NCBI GenBank assembly: GCA_021234155.1 | Contig: JAJEKV010000764.1 | Coordinates: forward strand, 30,041 to 94,040 | Source: Isoetes taiwanensis | Taxonomy: Eukaryota > Streptophyta > Lycopodiopsida > Isoetales > Isoetaceae | Direction: 5' to 3' | DNA: 64,000 bases | Shown here: positions 22,782-32,810 of the stretch, one piece after another | How positions within the stretch are numbered: the stretch's first letter is position 1 | How the letters are laid out: every line of letters starts with the position of its first letter | Position numbers and translations under genes: made by a program | The notes under the pieces: model-generated | The model's database searches: none | Seen by the model: the letters and a program-made list of their open reading frames with translations, nothing else | What the model was told of the DNA's origin: nothing

Positions 22782-23411
22782 TCGATGTTATGATCCACCT
22801 CATTTGGCTTCCGAGCAATAGCTATGAGATATCGGGGATCACTCCTGCATTTATTTGAAGATGAATGAATCACATGTTCAACATTGTATAGTGTAAGAGC
22901 TCTTGTGTTAAGATGAAAAATGCAAGGCGTAATGAATAATAACTAGTCTATTGTACCTTGCATATTTATATGATATAGTAATTATGTAAAAACTGACATT
23001 GCATACCTCAAGAGTTCTTCTTTAGCCACTAATTCTTGCAAGCGAGCCCCCACACTCTTGGGGATCACCACTAACTTTCTTGACCTGGTCTCTACTGACC
23101 CAGTAGTAGTCTATTATTTTTCAAATGTTGGTGGCGTGGCGGGTCATTTGGGATTGGGTCTCAATTCTTGCTCCGGCAATTCCTATCTTGCATTGCATAT
23201 GAGGTTCCCTTTAAACCTTGAGGCTCAAACCAAGAGACAAACACCTCTTCGTAAATGAGGGAGATTAGGGGTCCTCTATTGGGTCCTCTTCGGCAAAAGC
23301 CATCCACGTCGAGGCGGTTATCATAATGCGATCAGCAAAGAGCATTCCTTTCTTGACATCTTGGTAGGGGTTGAATATTTCAAGCCGGGTTCTTGGGTCT
23401 ACAGAAAGGCC

Positions 23412-23879
23412 CTACATAATGAGATGCTTCAATGTCGATCCACCAACGCGTTTTAGGGTTCTTCCAATGCGTCTTGCCTGGTGCTGGGCCATAAATCTTG
23501 AATGACAGCTCTGCCGGGATGAATGTCCCCAAGCACTCGCAACAAGGTGGACCGAGTAGTCAATAACTTCATTCATATATGTGTTGGACCATGAGTTATC
23601 GCATGGAAGCTCTAGAAATAGGCGCGCGATTGCATCATGTACTTGGCAATAGAAGCTCTCAATGCACCTATATCTTTCAAGCTCCCATATGGTTTGCACG
23701 ACCTTAGGTGAGCCTCTCGGAATCATAGGTAAACCTTGGGCATCCTCCTTCCACATTCTGATTCCCTTTTCAGGGAGCCACTCCCTATGCCCTGGCCTCA
23801 TCTTGTAGAACATTAGTGGCCATCCATCCTTCATGCAGAACTTGAAGAGTAGATACATAAACAACAAAACAGAACTCAC
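23412..23879 (-). CDS. Hypothetical protein, 155 aa
   Basis: One uninterrupted frame, rich in Arg, His and Trp, starting MSSVLLFMYLLFKFCMKDG (one hydrophobic N-terminal segment) and ending in a basic HQARRIGRTLKRVGG stretch. No domain recognised. It may be a fragment of a longer coding region, since nothing marks the start. Confidence 0.25.
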   Translation of the reverse strand: MSSVLLFMYLLFKFCMKDGWPLMFYKMRPGHREWLPEKGIRMWKEDAQGLPMIPRGSPKVVQTIWELERYRCIESFYCQVHDAIARLFLELPCDNSWSNTYMNEVIDYSVHLVASAWGHSSRQSCHSRFMAQHQARRIGRTLKRVGGSTLKHLIM

Positions 23880-24630
23880 CTCCTGAATTGATTAATGTCT
23901 AGCAGTATATGCAGTGAAGGCCTTAGGATTGTGAACCCTGGCAGCTTGTGACACTCGAGCACCTTCAAGAGCGAGCGAAGCCTTCAGAAACGAAGCGGTG
24001 CACCCTTCAAGAACGTTAGGGAAACCCTCGGGGAGGAGATCGGCGCCAGGGAGCGTAATGCTTGAATTCAAAATTGAATCCCCGCCAACAAGGGCGAGCG
24101 CGAAATTCAGTTCCTAATTTCAAACGTAGCTGTCGTTTTCCGTCCATAGCTCCTCCGCGCAGACAAGCCAGAAAAGACTGCTTTATTCCGTGGCGCATTT
24201 ATTAAGCGGGGATCTCGTACAAGGACGTGGATCAACGTACAGTTTTTGAATCCGGACGTCCAAGTCTAGAGGTACCACTTGTCCGGAACACGTCTTAATT
24301 ATAGCAAATTTGTTACGCCTCCATAAATGATGGCGGCTGCATTAATGGCGTGTAATTATTAACGCCGGCGGCAATAATGGCAGGGAATTATGGCGCGTCA
24401 GAAATCGCACGTGTGGCATTAATTTCTGGCGACCAGGGGAGTACTACTTATTCTCAGATTTCACCAAAAAGTTTTTAAAGGTGAGTAGCGACATCGAGTA
24501 AATCCGCGCCTTCAGCTCAATTGCGCCTTCGATTGCATATTCAAGAAAGCCACTTTTCAGTTTTTTCCAGCGCCGGCGATCCATGGCACCTAAAGCCGCT
24601 CTCAGAGAAGATAAGATCTAGCCCCCCCAG
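23880..24630. other. No gene recognised
   Basis: Composition becomes GC-richer with many GCG-containing words. No domain-bearing frame and no repeat with clear borders. Confidence 0.35.
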
Positions 24631-24737
24631 CTCATAAAGATCGCGACCGCGATTTTTTTTTTTGGAGAATGCTTGTTTCCTTTTACGCTAGTTTTATTTT
24701 ACGCTAGTTTTTTTGGAGAGTGCCACGAATGCTTGGC

Positions 24738-25075
24738 AGGATCGCGGCCGCGATCTTGTGGAATGTTCGACAGGATCGCGGCCGCGATCTTCTGGAGTGT
24801 TTGGCAGGATCACGGCCGCGATCTCGTGGAGTGTTCGACAGGATCGCGGCCGTGGTCTTCTGGAGTGCTTGGCAGGATCGCGGCCGCGATCTTGTGGAGT
24901 CTTCGGCAACAAGCTTGCGGTCTTGTGAGTGCTTCGCAGGATCGCGGCCGCGATCTTGTGGTGTGCTTGGCAAGAACGCGGCCGCGATCTTGTGGAGTGC
25001 TCAGCATGATCGCCACCGCGAAGTTGTGGAGCACTCGGCATGATCGCAATCGCGATGTTGTGTACTGTTATGTGG
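24738..25075. repeat. 34-bp palindromic GATC-rich tandem array
   Basis: About ten units start at 24738, 24772, 24806, 24840, 24874, 24908 (degenerate), 24938, 24972, 25006 and 25040. All steps are 34 bp except one of 30. The core is the palindrome GATCGCGGCCGCGATC, exact in four units and slightly altered in the rest; linkers read TTGTGGAGTGCTTGGCAG or similar. I count 14 GATC sites in about 330 bp. A related solo core, GATCGCGACCGCGAT, lies just outside at 24639. Since 34 is not a multiple of three, the open frames across it are a by-product. It precedes the ParB-like gene by about 240 bp. Confidence 0.92.
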
Positions 25076-25299
25076 TTTACTTTGATGCACAATCGGCTTT
25101 AACACTTGCATTTTCGTTTTGCTTGCGGCTTTGGATTTGTTTCGAGGTCCGGATGTTGAACCTGCCAAGATCATCACACCTTCAAATGAAAGGAATGGTG
25201 CATTGAAATTGCACAAGCAATTCCTCAAACCAAAGGTGACCAAAAAAGAGACTCAGGCTTGTTCCTCCGACCGCAAGAAAGTCGAGGACATACAATGAT

Positions 25300-27470
25300 A
25301 GGGATTGTGATTGCTATGTGGGAAGGAACAAAAACAATGTCCGGGCGCCATTATATGCGCTGTGGAGGATACAAGGCAAGAATTGCAGTTCCTTGAGTAC
25401 GTTCTGAAGTGGATGAACTATGATCCCATACTGATGATAGCTAGCAAGTTGAACAAGCCAGCTCACAGAAAAAATATTCCTACTAGTGCAAAAGGATATA
25501 TCGGGTACCCGATCCCTACGAATCTTTGTCTCTTTCCGTAATAAAGGGAAACATCGATATACTGTCTGATTTCTCGACATGCAGGAAAGGTTTGCTAACA
25601 GACAAGAAACCACCGAGCATTGCATTGAAAGCTAAACGCGATGAGAAAATGCCTTCGGTCATGGACACAAACTGGTTAAGAGCTCAGGCCAAGAAGAAGA
25701 ATGTAAGGCCTGCCTCCAGAGCAGAGGACTCTACCCAAAACAGAGCCCTATCTGTAGAGCCTATTTCCACTGCGCATCCTTCAGCTATTGTTGATCCCAC
25801 ACAGCCTTTGGCTATTTGTGCTCCACCTGTTCCAACGAAAGACACGTTGGTGCCCAACAAAATATCTAAGTTTACGATCAACCTCCGCAAGCTGACAACA
25901 TCAGATAGTGGAGAGCCTTCGTCATCTCGCACCCCCCTTCTGTCACAGGATTATCTTCTTCGAAAAGCTTAGCACGGCCGGTTATATCTAAACTGCCAAC
26001 TGAGCTTAAATTCAATCCCGAGGAAGAACGTAAGTTGGCTGAGCAAACTGCACAGAAGCTTGAACAGTTTAAGCGGTTTTATCCGCTTGGTGTTAACTGG
26101 TTTATGAAGGTATCTATTTTTTATTGCGAACCAGCTCCTGCAAATCTCACCCATCGAATGCGTTCAAATGACCATGTGCAAACACTTGTGAAGAGCTTCA
26201 AGACGTATCCTACAGAGGTCCTCACACCGGCCGACATTGTCCTCTTCGACCCAATTACTAGGTGACTGTTATTATCCATCATATATGTTTTGTGGCTTCT
26301 TAATTAATCGGTGTGCATTATTTCAGAAAAAAGATCACCTGGAGCACAGAAGCTGATTTGAAGGGCAAAAAATTTTGGATAATTTCTGGTAACCATAGTA
26401 TATGTGCAGCTCAATTGCTTTGCGGTGTTGTTGAAGAACTGGAACAGCGACTTGAGTTTGCTAAAACCTACACCAGGAGAAGGACCAGAGTGCTGAATGG
26501 AAATTTGTCAGATAGAGAATATATTGAATTGAGCATTCAGTGCAATGAAGTCATTGCTAACACCGTATACAGAGAGCCTTTGATAGAGAAGCTGCAACAG
26601 CTACGGCATCAACACATCAAAATCAAACAAAAGAAAAATGTTGTTCACGCAGTGACAAAGGAAGGGATTCCTACGTCCACTCCAGTATCTGAGAATACAA
26701 CTTTGGTGTTCATTGACATTAGGGGATTCTCTACAATACGGACCTGCAAAAAGTACATGGAACTCTTTACAAGAATATCCAGCATGACAACTGCTAATAT
26801 TTATCACCTGGTTATTCTGATGCGGTTTGTGAACTTGCGATTGCTTATACGGCGGCGCGATTCAAAGGCGGGTCCCACATTTTACGTAGGCACATATGAC
26901 GAGCAAGGATGGGTGAACAAGAAAAGGGTGAAGGAATATCAGTATTACATCACCCATATGTGCATTAACAGAAGCGACTCCAGGGTAACGTCGATATTGC
27001 CTGAGCTCGAGCTTCGTTTGACACCGGTGAGCACAGCACCAAAGAACACCCCCTTGCCACCAATGCACACCGCTTTGGTAATGAAGAAACCCGATGAGAA
27101 AATGAGAAAAAATGGCGGACTTACTTTTTGGGTAAACCCGATGATACAAGTTTGTCGAATGGAAGGTGATCACGTCTTTGAAGTGCGGATTTTGAAGACA
27201 TCATATGCTTACTACATTGTTGACCAGTGCGCCAAAGGATGGTTGTGTCCTTGATTTCTTCTCGGCTGGTAATCGCTTCGTGTCGCCTTAATGCGGGGAA
27301 AGAAAAGTATTGCATTCGAAAGCCAAGATAAAGTATGTCGATTTCTTAGGGCATTCTTGGATAAGCTTGAAAAAATAGTTTGCCACGGCACTGGGGAGAC
27401 AGTTGAAGAGGAGAAAGCAGACACTACAAATGATCCCGACAAGATCAATATAAATATTACCCAGTAAGCT
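25300..27470 (+). CDS. ParB/sulfiredoxin-like domain protein with possible methyltransferase-like C-terminus, frame-broken
   Basis: Several plus-strand exons form one gene. N-terminal part 25350-25545 (RQELQFLEYVLK, IPTSAKGYIGYPIPT), then 25526-25972 (Lys/Ser/Pro-rich linker) and 25973-26263. The ParB/Srx-type signature spans the last exon and the next: RMRSNDHVQTLVKSFKTYP, followed across an intron (GTGACT at 26263 to TTTCAG at 26326) by KFWIISGNHSICAAQ, corresponding to the family's GNHR-type motif. A helical, Glu/Lys-rich region follows (26440-26640). Near 27240, in a shifted frame, VLDFFSAGN resembles the SAM-binding motif I of DNA methyltransferases, and after another shift GKKSIAFESQDKVCRFL resembles the strand following it. 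A DPPY-type motif IV is not evident, so methyltransferase assignment is tentative. ParB-methyltransferase fusions are known from phages and mobile elements. Breaks may be decay or consensus error. Confidence 0.55.
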
Positions 27471-28028
27471 TGATGAAATCTTGGATCAAATGGATGAGAA
27501 GAGCTACGAGGAAAGGATGGGGACTTAAAAAGACTTCTAGAGTCTGCGAGAAAGGTATTAATGCGCTAGAGCCTATGTTTCAAAAATTGGGGCTTTAAAC
27601 AAAAATTTGATGCCTACATGCCTTTCACGATTAAAGCGGGTCAAATTTCGAATACATAGGAATGGACGTGGAACTGCGCATCGGGAGGGTGAGCCAAGTG
27701 GTACACAAGAGCACCAAGGTTGTAGCCAAGAAAAAGAAGCTCTTCTATACACCCAAAATGTTGTGGTGTCCAAAATGGCGACGGTGGAAGGCGTACGCAA
27801 TGGATCTTGAGCAGGGCACAGGATCCACATCTCCAAGTCCTTGCGGGGCCATGTCTGTGGAGACATCCCAGCTGTATGGGAAAGCTATCTGAGGAGATGG
27901 ACATCGAGGTTATAAGAAGGGGCCGGAACATATTGCTAGGATATCTGCTGAGATAGGTGTTGTACCTGAATCAGTATCAGAAACCCAGATGGAGTAAATT
28001 CTGCCCCTCTGGCAAAGAAATGTACATT

Positions 28029-28080
28029 GCCTTATACATTATATTCCTCAGATATATCTGAGGAATATAATGTATAAGGC
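28029..28080. repeat. Perfect 52-bp palindrome without spacer
   Basis: Bases 28029-28054 are the exact reverse complement of 28055-28080, with the dyad centre at GATA/TATC. It starts GCCTTATACATT and ends AATGTATAAGGC. It lies about 560 bp after the last legible ParB-gene residues. Confidence 0.95.
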
Positions 28081-28214
28081 TTTGAAGATTTGCACATCTT
28101 TGAGTTTTATTATTGTTTGAGTTTTGTTTCTTGTATAAACTTTCGGTAACGCGATCTTTGCTAGCACTTTCTTAGGTTGATTGCCTTCTGCAGACTACTT
28201 CTAAATTAAGAATT

Positions 28215-28395
28215 CGAATCATATGGTAGCTAAACAGCTCAAAATGTTCGCCACCGCGATCTTCGCTATCACTTTGTTTTCCTTTCATCCATATGTAGAC
28301 CTAAACGGACTTGTGATCTTATATCCATGGGCTAGCTAAGCAGCTTCAAATCTTCGCCGTCGCGATCCTGCTGAGTATTTTTATTCTTTCTTGTG
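28215..28395. repeat. Two diverged repeats with solo CGCGATC motifs
   Basis: The unit with AAAATGTTCGCCACCGCGATC (28241 region) and the unit with CAAATCTTCGCCGTCGCGATCC (28347 region) align with shared ATATGG or ATATCC and CTAGCTAA words. The cores resemble half or altered copies of the 34-bp array core; another CGCGATC is at 28150. They lie on the other side of the ParB-like gene. Confidence 0.45.
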
Positions 28396-28783
28396 GACAG
28401 CTCTTACTCTGAAAGGAGCTTGGGATAGCCTTATAAATGTCGAAATCGGATACATCGCTGGTTGTGGCGGAAAATCATCGAAAAAAACGGCAACTTTTAC
28501 TCTGTTACAACCACTTACGGCGTTTTATAAACAACCAAGAATCTATTTCATGCTAAACGAGAATTCCGAAATTCTCTAATTATTAATTCGTGCTTTAATC
28601 TCCTATCAACTGTTTTATATTTTAAACCCATGAGATCTGACGGCTGGGAACAGCTAGATTTTGATAATCTTTGGCCTCCATGATTTAAGAGTTGTTATTC
28701 CAACTTCCCTCATACTCAATAGCAGGAAATATGCTAAGCTACCCATGCATATAGGCACCCATGGAGACTCAAACTCGAGACCT

Positions 28784-28955
28784 GCTCTGATACCAACTGT
28801 AACGTTCCTAACCGACATGCCCTTAACCAACTGGGCAAAACCGTCTAGACGTTTATGAGTAGTCGCTTCTACCCATTTAGGCCGGTGTCTCGGGAACGCC
28901 CCACAGGCACATTCAAGGTTCGAATACTCGAGCGGTCTACCTTGGGCCCGTTACA
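28784..28955 (-). mobile_element. Short LTR (158 bp) with adjacent primer-binding site
   Basis: On the minus strand the LTR runs from 28955 to 28798, starting TGTAACG and ending CGTTACA (7-bp terminal inverted repeat). Two bases further, TGGTATCAGAGC (plus 28784-28795) matches the primer-binding site for plant initiator-Met tRNA, so this is an LTR followed by 5' internal sequence. On the opposite side, purine-rich AGTGGGAGAGAC (minus) resembles a polypurine tract preceding a 3' LTR. LTR size is in the TRIM range. Confidence 0.65.
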
Positions 28956-29404
28956 GTCTCTCCCACTAGAATTATGCTCGTCCTCGAGCATCCAAGGCTA
29001 TACCATGTCACAGTAAATTGCCCACCGTTGGTGGGCTTTACATGTGATTGTTCATTTTTTGTGATTATTCCATGTGATTGTTTATTTGAACAAAACTCGG
29101 AATGAGTTATTTAGATTTTTGGGTTTAAAGGTTGGCTTACGTTAAATTTCTTTAAATATGGGACTATTAGTATTGTAATGCATTGCTTAAACATTGGAAC
29201 TCATAATCCGACGTTCCATACAACACAATTTAGATCAGAAGTATCAAACTTGATTAAGATATCCATATGCTTCAAAATTTTGTCTTGTATTGCCATCATT
29301 TGATTTCTAATTCATGTCAGGAACAAAGCAAATATTACGCTTGAAGTTATATTCCATTAATCTGCCATATCTCCCGCAATATAATGTAGCAACCTAAATT
29401 CATT

Positions 29405-31661
29405 TAGATTCTTGGACCAGCACCCTAGGACATTCTGGAGAAAGGTCTTGAGCAAGCCTGCACAACCCACAGGGAACATCACCTCGGAGCAATGGGTACA
29501 AGATTGCAACAACAGTATTTGTCTGACCGGCTTCGAGGCACCTGATCCCTCCACGATAGGCATGGCTCGGGTTATCACAGAGGGGGATGTCATCATGGGC
29601 CCTAGCGCCTAGCTAATGGGAAGGCAGAAGTTTTTAGATGGCATGCGGTGAGAACTTCTCGAATTACTGGGCCTCCAGCGGTGCTGTCCTCGCGGCATTG
29701 TTCAATAAAGCATTGCGAGAAGGCTTCCCTACTAATGGACCACTAGTAGAGGAGTGCCCATATACAAAGGGGGACCCTCAATGCCCGACCAACTACCGTA
29801 CTATTATGGTCAGCTCTCTCTTTGCAAAAGCTGTTGGTGGCATCCTTGAGCGGCCCGGTGACAATATGGGGCGGAGGAAACTGAGGTGCGAGCTCTTATT
29901 AAAAGCAGGTTTCCGGCCCGGACATTCCACCATTGATCATATCTTCACTGCACACATTGATTGAGGATAGTAGGAATCATGACAGAACACAGACTGTTGT
30001 TTTGTCGATTTTGCAAAAGCGTTGACCACATTACCCGCAACAACAAGCTATGGGGCAGTGCGGTAGCCGAGGGACCCCGGACTTCGCGTAATGCCGTATA
30101 TAGGCTGTAATGAGGCATGCTCGCACCGTATCACATCGGCGACGGCCCGGTAATCGGTAGCATTGGAGTGCGTCGGGGTTGCCCCTCTCCCCACACTCTT
30201 TGGCCTATACATTGATTGGGCTTGGAAGATTGGCTCTCGAGCATGGAGGTGCGGCGCCCATCTCATGCATTACACAATCCAAGAACTCATATATCGCGAC
30301 GATGTCAACCTCATGGCCTATACTCCGAGAGGACATGCGGCGTCACCGGATGCTCTTGACACTTTTGCCAATTCGGCATGCGAAGTTAACTTGGCCAAAA
30401 CTAGGGTGTCTTTGCGCTAGTTGCATCATCCCGTCGCCCAAGGCTTCCCACATTCACTTACCAGGGGCAAGAGGTAGAGGTAGCTTCGACCTACAAGTAC
30501 TTGGGGATTGAGTTCTCAACTACCACCCATTGGGATGCGGTTATTAGGTTGCGTGTCACGGTGGTTGAAAGCACTATATGCCATGCGAACAACAGCCACA
30601 AGACGAGTTGTATGCCTGGGGCCACCAGTCACACTTGTTTCGGGCCTTGGTTGAGCCGGTCCTTTTGTATGGGGCAGAAGTGTGGGGTCCGGTGATATCC
30701 CTCAACACCTGGAATGATCTCGAGCAGGTGTAGAAGGCCTTCTTGGCACGGGCCCTGGGGGTGAAGTCCATAGTTCCGCACTGGATCCTACCTGTGAGAC
30801 GGGCTTCCTACCCCTTCAATGGGCTGCATTGGAACGCCATATCGTTTACTTCAAAAAGGTGGTCGCTATGGCTGATACACGCTGCCCCACCTTGCTTTTG
30901 GCCCGCGACGATGGGTCCCCAATGCCCGAAATCCTGCTGGAAAGACAAGCAAGCTCGGTGGTTCTCGGGCCGGGCAGCAAACAGATGTGTCCTGTGTCAG
31001 ACAAAAGAAAGATCGGGCAGGCACTTAAACTGTACCTAGATGCTACTTTCCTTCGCAAGCTCTGGGATGCAGAGGCTCTGATGCACGTTAAGCTTGCACA
31101 CTATCAGTAGCAAGTCAATCCTAGGCTCACAAGAGGCCCACACCAGTACTTGTACACCCAGCTGCCCATGACGAAGCGCAGACTTATAGCTTCCATTCAC
31201 ACGGGTGCACATCGCCGCCGCATTGAAACAGGGCATTGGGCTCGGGAAGCACGAGAGCAAAGGCTTTGCCAGTGTTGCCACCAGGGCACGATTGAAGATG
31301 AATGTCATGCCATCCAGATCTGCCCGGCATTTGCCCATATCCGAGAGCGATATGTTCGACTACTAGTGCCTGGCCAGCCGTTGCATCAGTTATTGACTAC
31401 AACGTCAGTGGGTTTGTTGGGGTCATACCTCCAGGAGGTTATGGATGCACGGACTTGTTTGTGTCCTACGGGATGGTATTGAACTGCCCTATGCAATTGT
31501 ACAATGTGCCGGCATGCTTATTACTGCTAAGGTTTTTCCCTCGAAAACCCTTCAGGGCGGGGGGTTTTTTAATCCTGTCAGTAATACGCTTGCTGCTGTT
31601 TGGGTCCCATAGGCCAATTGGTCCCCGTGGATGCTAAAAACCTATTCTATTCTATTCTATT
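29405..31661 (+). mobile_element. 5'-truncated LINE with (TATTC)n tail
   Basis: A plus-strand non-LTR element of about 2.26 kb. It begins inside the linker between endonuclease and reverse transcriptase (NITSEQWVQDCN near 29480), runs through the RT and the C-terminal zinc-finger region, and ends at TATTCTATTCTATTC (31647-31661). The 5' truncation is typical of incomplete target-primed reverse transcription. It abuts the DWF1-like fragment that starts about 90 bp further on. No target duplication was identified. Confidence 0.8.
29412..31482 (+). pseudogene. LINE reverse transcriptase and zinc-finger region, broken
   Basis: Readable blocks in different frames: NYRTIMVSSLFAKAVGGI and FRPGHSTIDHIFTAHID (29780-29960); GVRRGCPSPHTLFG-type segment near 30170 with LFGLYIDWAWK; catalytic box YRDDVNLMAYTP (30290), where family members have YADD; ASTYKYLGIEFSTTTHWD (30480-30530); ALGVKSIVPHWILP (30750); and zinc finger LCQCCHQGTIEDECHAIQIC (31260-31325). 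The Ala of YADD is encoded by CGC within a CGCGAC context, where GCTGAC would give YADD. At least eight frame shifts are present. It is inactive as written. Confidence 0.8.
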
Positions 31662-31739
31662 CTTAAAAACATCATAAGTTCCAGCTGACAAATGCAACTT
31701 TGACATGTGTCAATGTCCACAGAAAATATAATGAGAAAA

Positions 31740-32640
31740 GCGTGCTCAAACAAGCTATGGTGATATCATGATCTTGAACGGAGTTTTGAATATCACGAGG
31801 GCATAACCAAATAGGATACACCTGCCAAAACCCAAACCGTCATTGCGAATTTTATAAAACAACTGAATGAACTCTTAACATAAAGGGGAAAAAGGTACCT
31901 CAAATTCCCTGTCTGAGAATTCTAGAGCATCGGCCAGAGCATGCAAAGGAACCAACATATTCTGGATGATATGCCTTTCGTGGTAATAATTTCTAATGGC
32001 CTCGCCCTAAGTAGCCTTCAGAAGGGACATCTTGGGAGGCATAAACCAACCAAGTAAATACCGGAACCACCATTGGTCTGCAAAAGGAAGGATAAGTTCG
32101 CCCTCCCAATACACGCATCTGGTGTGCCTGTGATAATATTCCCTTGTAGGAATATATTTTACAAATTCTCCCTTCTTAAGGTAGTTTCTGCATGCTTGTA
32201 AACCCAAGACTTAAACCACCAATCAACAGAGTTAATCTTATTGCCCTTCATTTTAGCTTCTTCCTTGGAAGCATATCGATCAATCATCATGACACCATCA
32301 GCTGGATTGTAAATCATGCCTTCAACAAAATCAGGTACTTTGTCGGGATTATCTTGATCCCCATCCTTGGGGCAAAAAGAATCAATACACATTGTGCAAG
32401 ATCTCGCAAAGAACCCTTGACAGGAGTATAAGTAAGATGCACATAATCCTTGACAGGAATCAGCTTAATCTTTGCGGCCACAAGCAGACCAAGAATGCCT
32501 TGTCCCGTTAGAAATAATGATTTCGTAAGCCACTACAGTGTCAGAAAACAAACCATAGATATGAGAACTTCCTTCGATTCCGTATCCATTGATAAGGCCA
32601 CCAACAGTGAGATCGTCTAAACGGCAATAATTCTGCTAAT
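31740..32640 (-). pseudogene. DWF1: DWF1/DIMINUTO delta(24)-sterol reductase fragment
   Basis: DWF1 is an FAD-linked sterol side-chain reductase of brassinosteroid and phytosterol synthesis. The minus strand shows [19 protein letters not shown] (32620), then VPDFVEGMIYNPADGVMM (32330), KGNKINSVDWWFKSW, IPTREYYHRHTRCVYWEGEL (32150), FADQWWFRYLLGWFMPPK (32070) and NYYHERHIIQNMLVPLH (31980). The exon ends at a GT donor at 31898, and a second exon begins at 31821 with VYPIWLCP, as in the family. Faults: about 20 codons missing near 32505, a frame change near 32180, and CAG to TAG in KATQGEA (near 32010). The N-terminal FAD part and most of the C-terminus are absent; the LINE lies beyond. Clearly a non-functional fragment. 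Confidence 0.85.
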
Positions 32641-32795
32641 TTTTCTTCCAAGCCTGTTACAAATATTTTTGAGCCCTTGGCGATGATCCTGTTGACAATT
32701 ATTGCAGCATTCAAAGCCAATCCATCTGTAATACGAATTTTTAAATTGTCTAAGCTTTTCACAAAGATAGCACCGCTCGTATTCAATAACATATC
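32640..32795 (-). pseudogene. CER1-type (WAX2 C-terminal domain) exon fragment
   Basis: A splice acceptor (CTACAG at 32796-32801 on minus) opens an exon reading LLNTSGAIFVKSLDNLKIRI, then DGLALNAAIIVNRI and [11 protein letters not shown]. This matches the conserved stretch of CER1/CER3 wax-biosynthesis proteins that follows the desaturase half (LN-x2-G, K-R-x-DG, A-A-V-x-N, TG-x3-K-x-A). After about 50 codons the frame passes directly into DWF1-like sequence, so the exon is truncated and fused. Family assignment rests on one block, hence moderate confidence. Confidence 0.65.
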
Positions 32796-32810
32796 CTGTA
32801 GAAATCAAAA

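Larger units (their letters stand above)
21735..22990 (+). repeat. Tandem segmental duplication of a small promoter-gene unit
   Basis: Copy 1 (about 21735-22330) and copy 2 (about 22385-22990) share CACACCTAA, a CAATAATGG block, AATAATTTTACTTCACTATAA with a TATA box, and a TCATTCATCT(T/C)CCATGG start context. Each copy then opens a short frame. Upstream regions look better conserved than the encoded peptides. Confidence 0.75.

Noticed and set aside
24738-25075. CRISPR-like array
   Set aside because: Units are fully contiguous with no unique spacers, the whole 34-bp unit repeats, and the genome is a plant nuclear genome.
24673-25206. 177-aa open frame (and overlapping frames on both strands) over the 34-bp array
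   Set aside because: The array is open in several frames on both strands because the GC-rich unit lacks stops; a 34-bp period shifts frame every unit. This is a by-product, not a gene.
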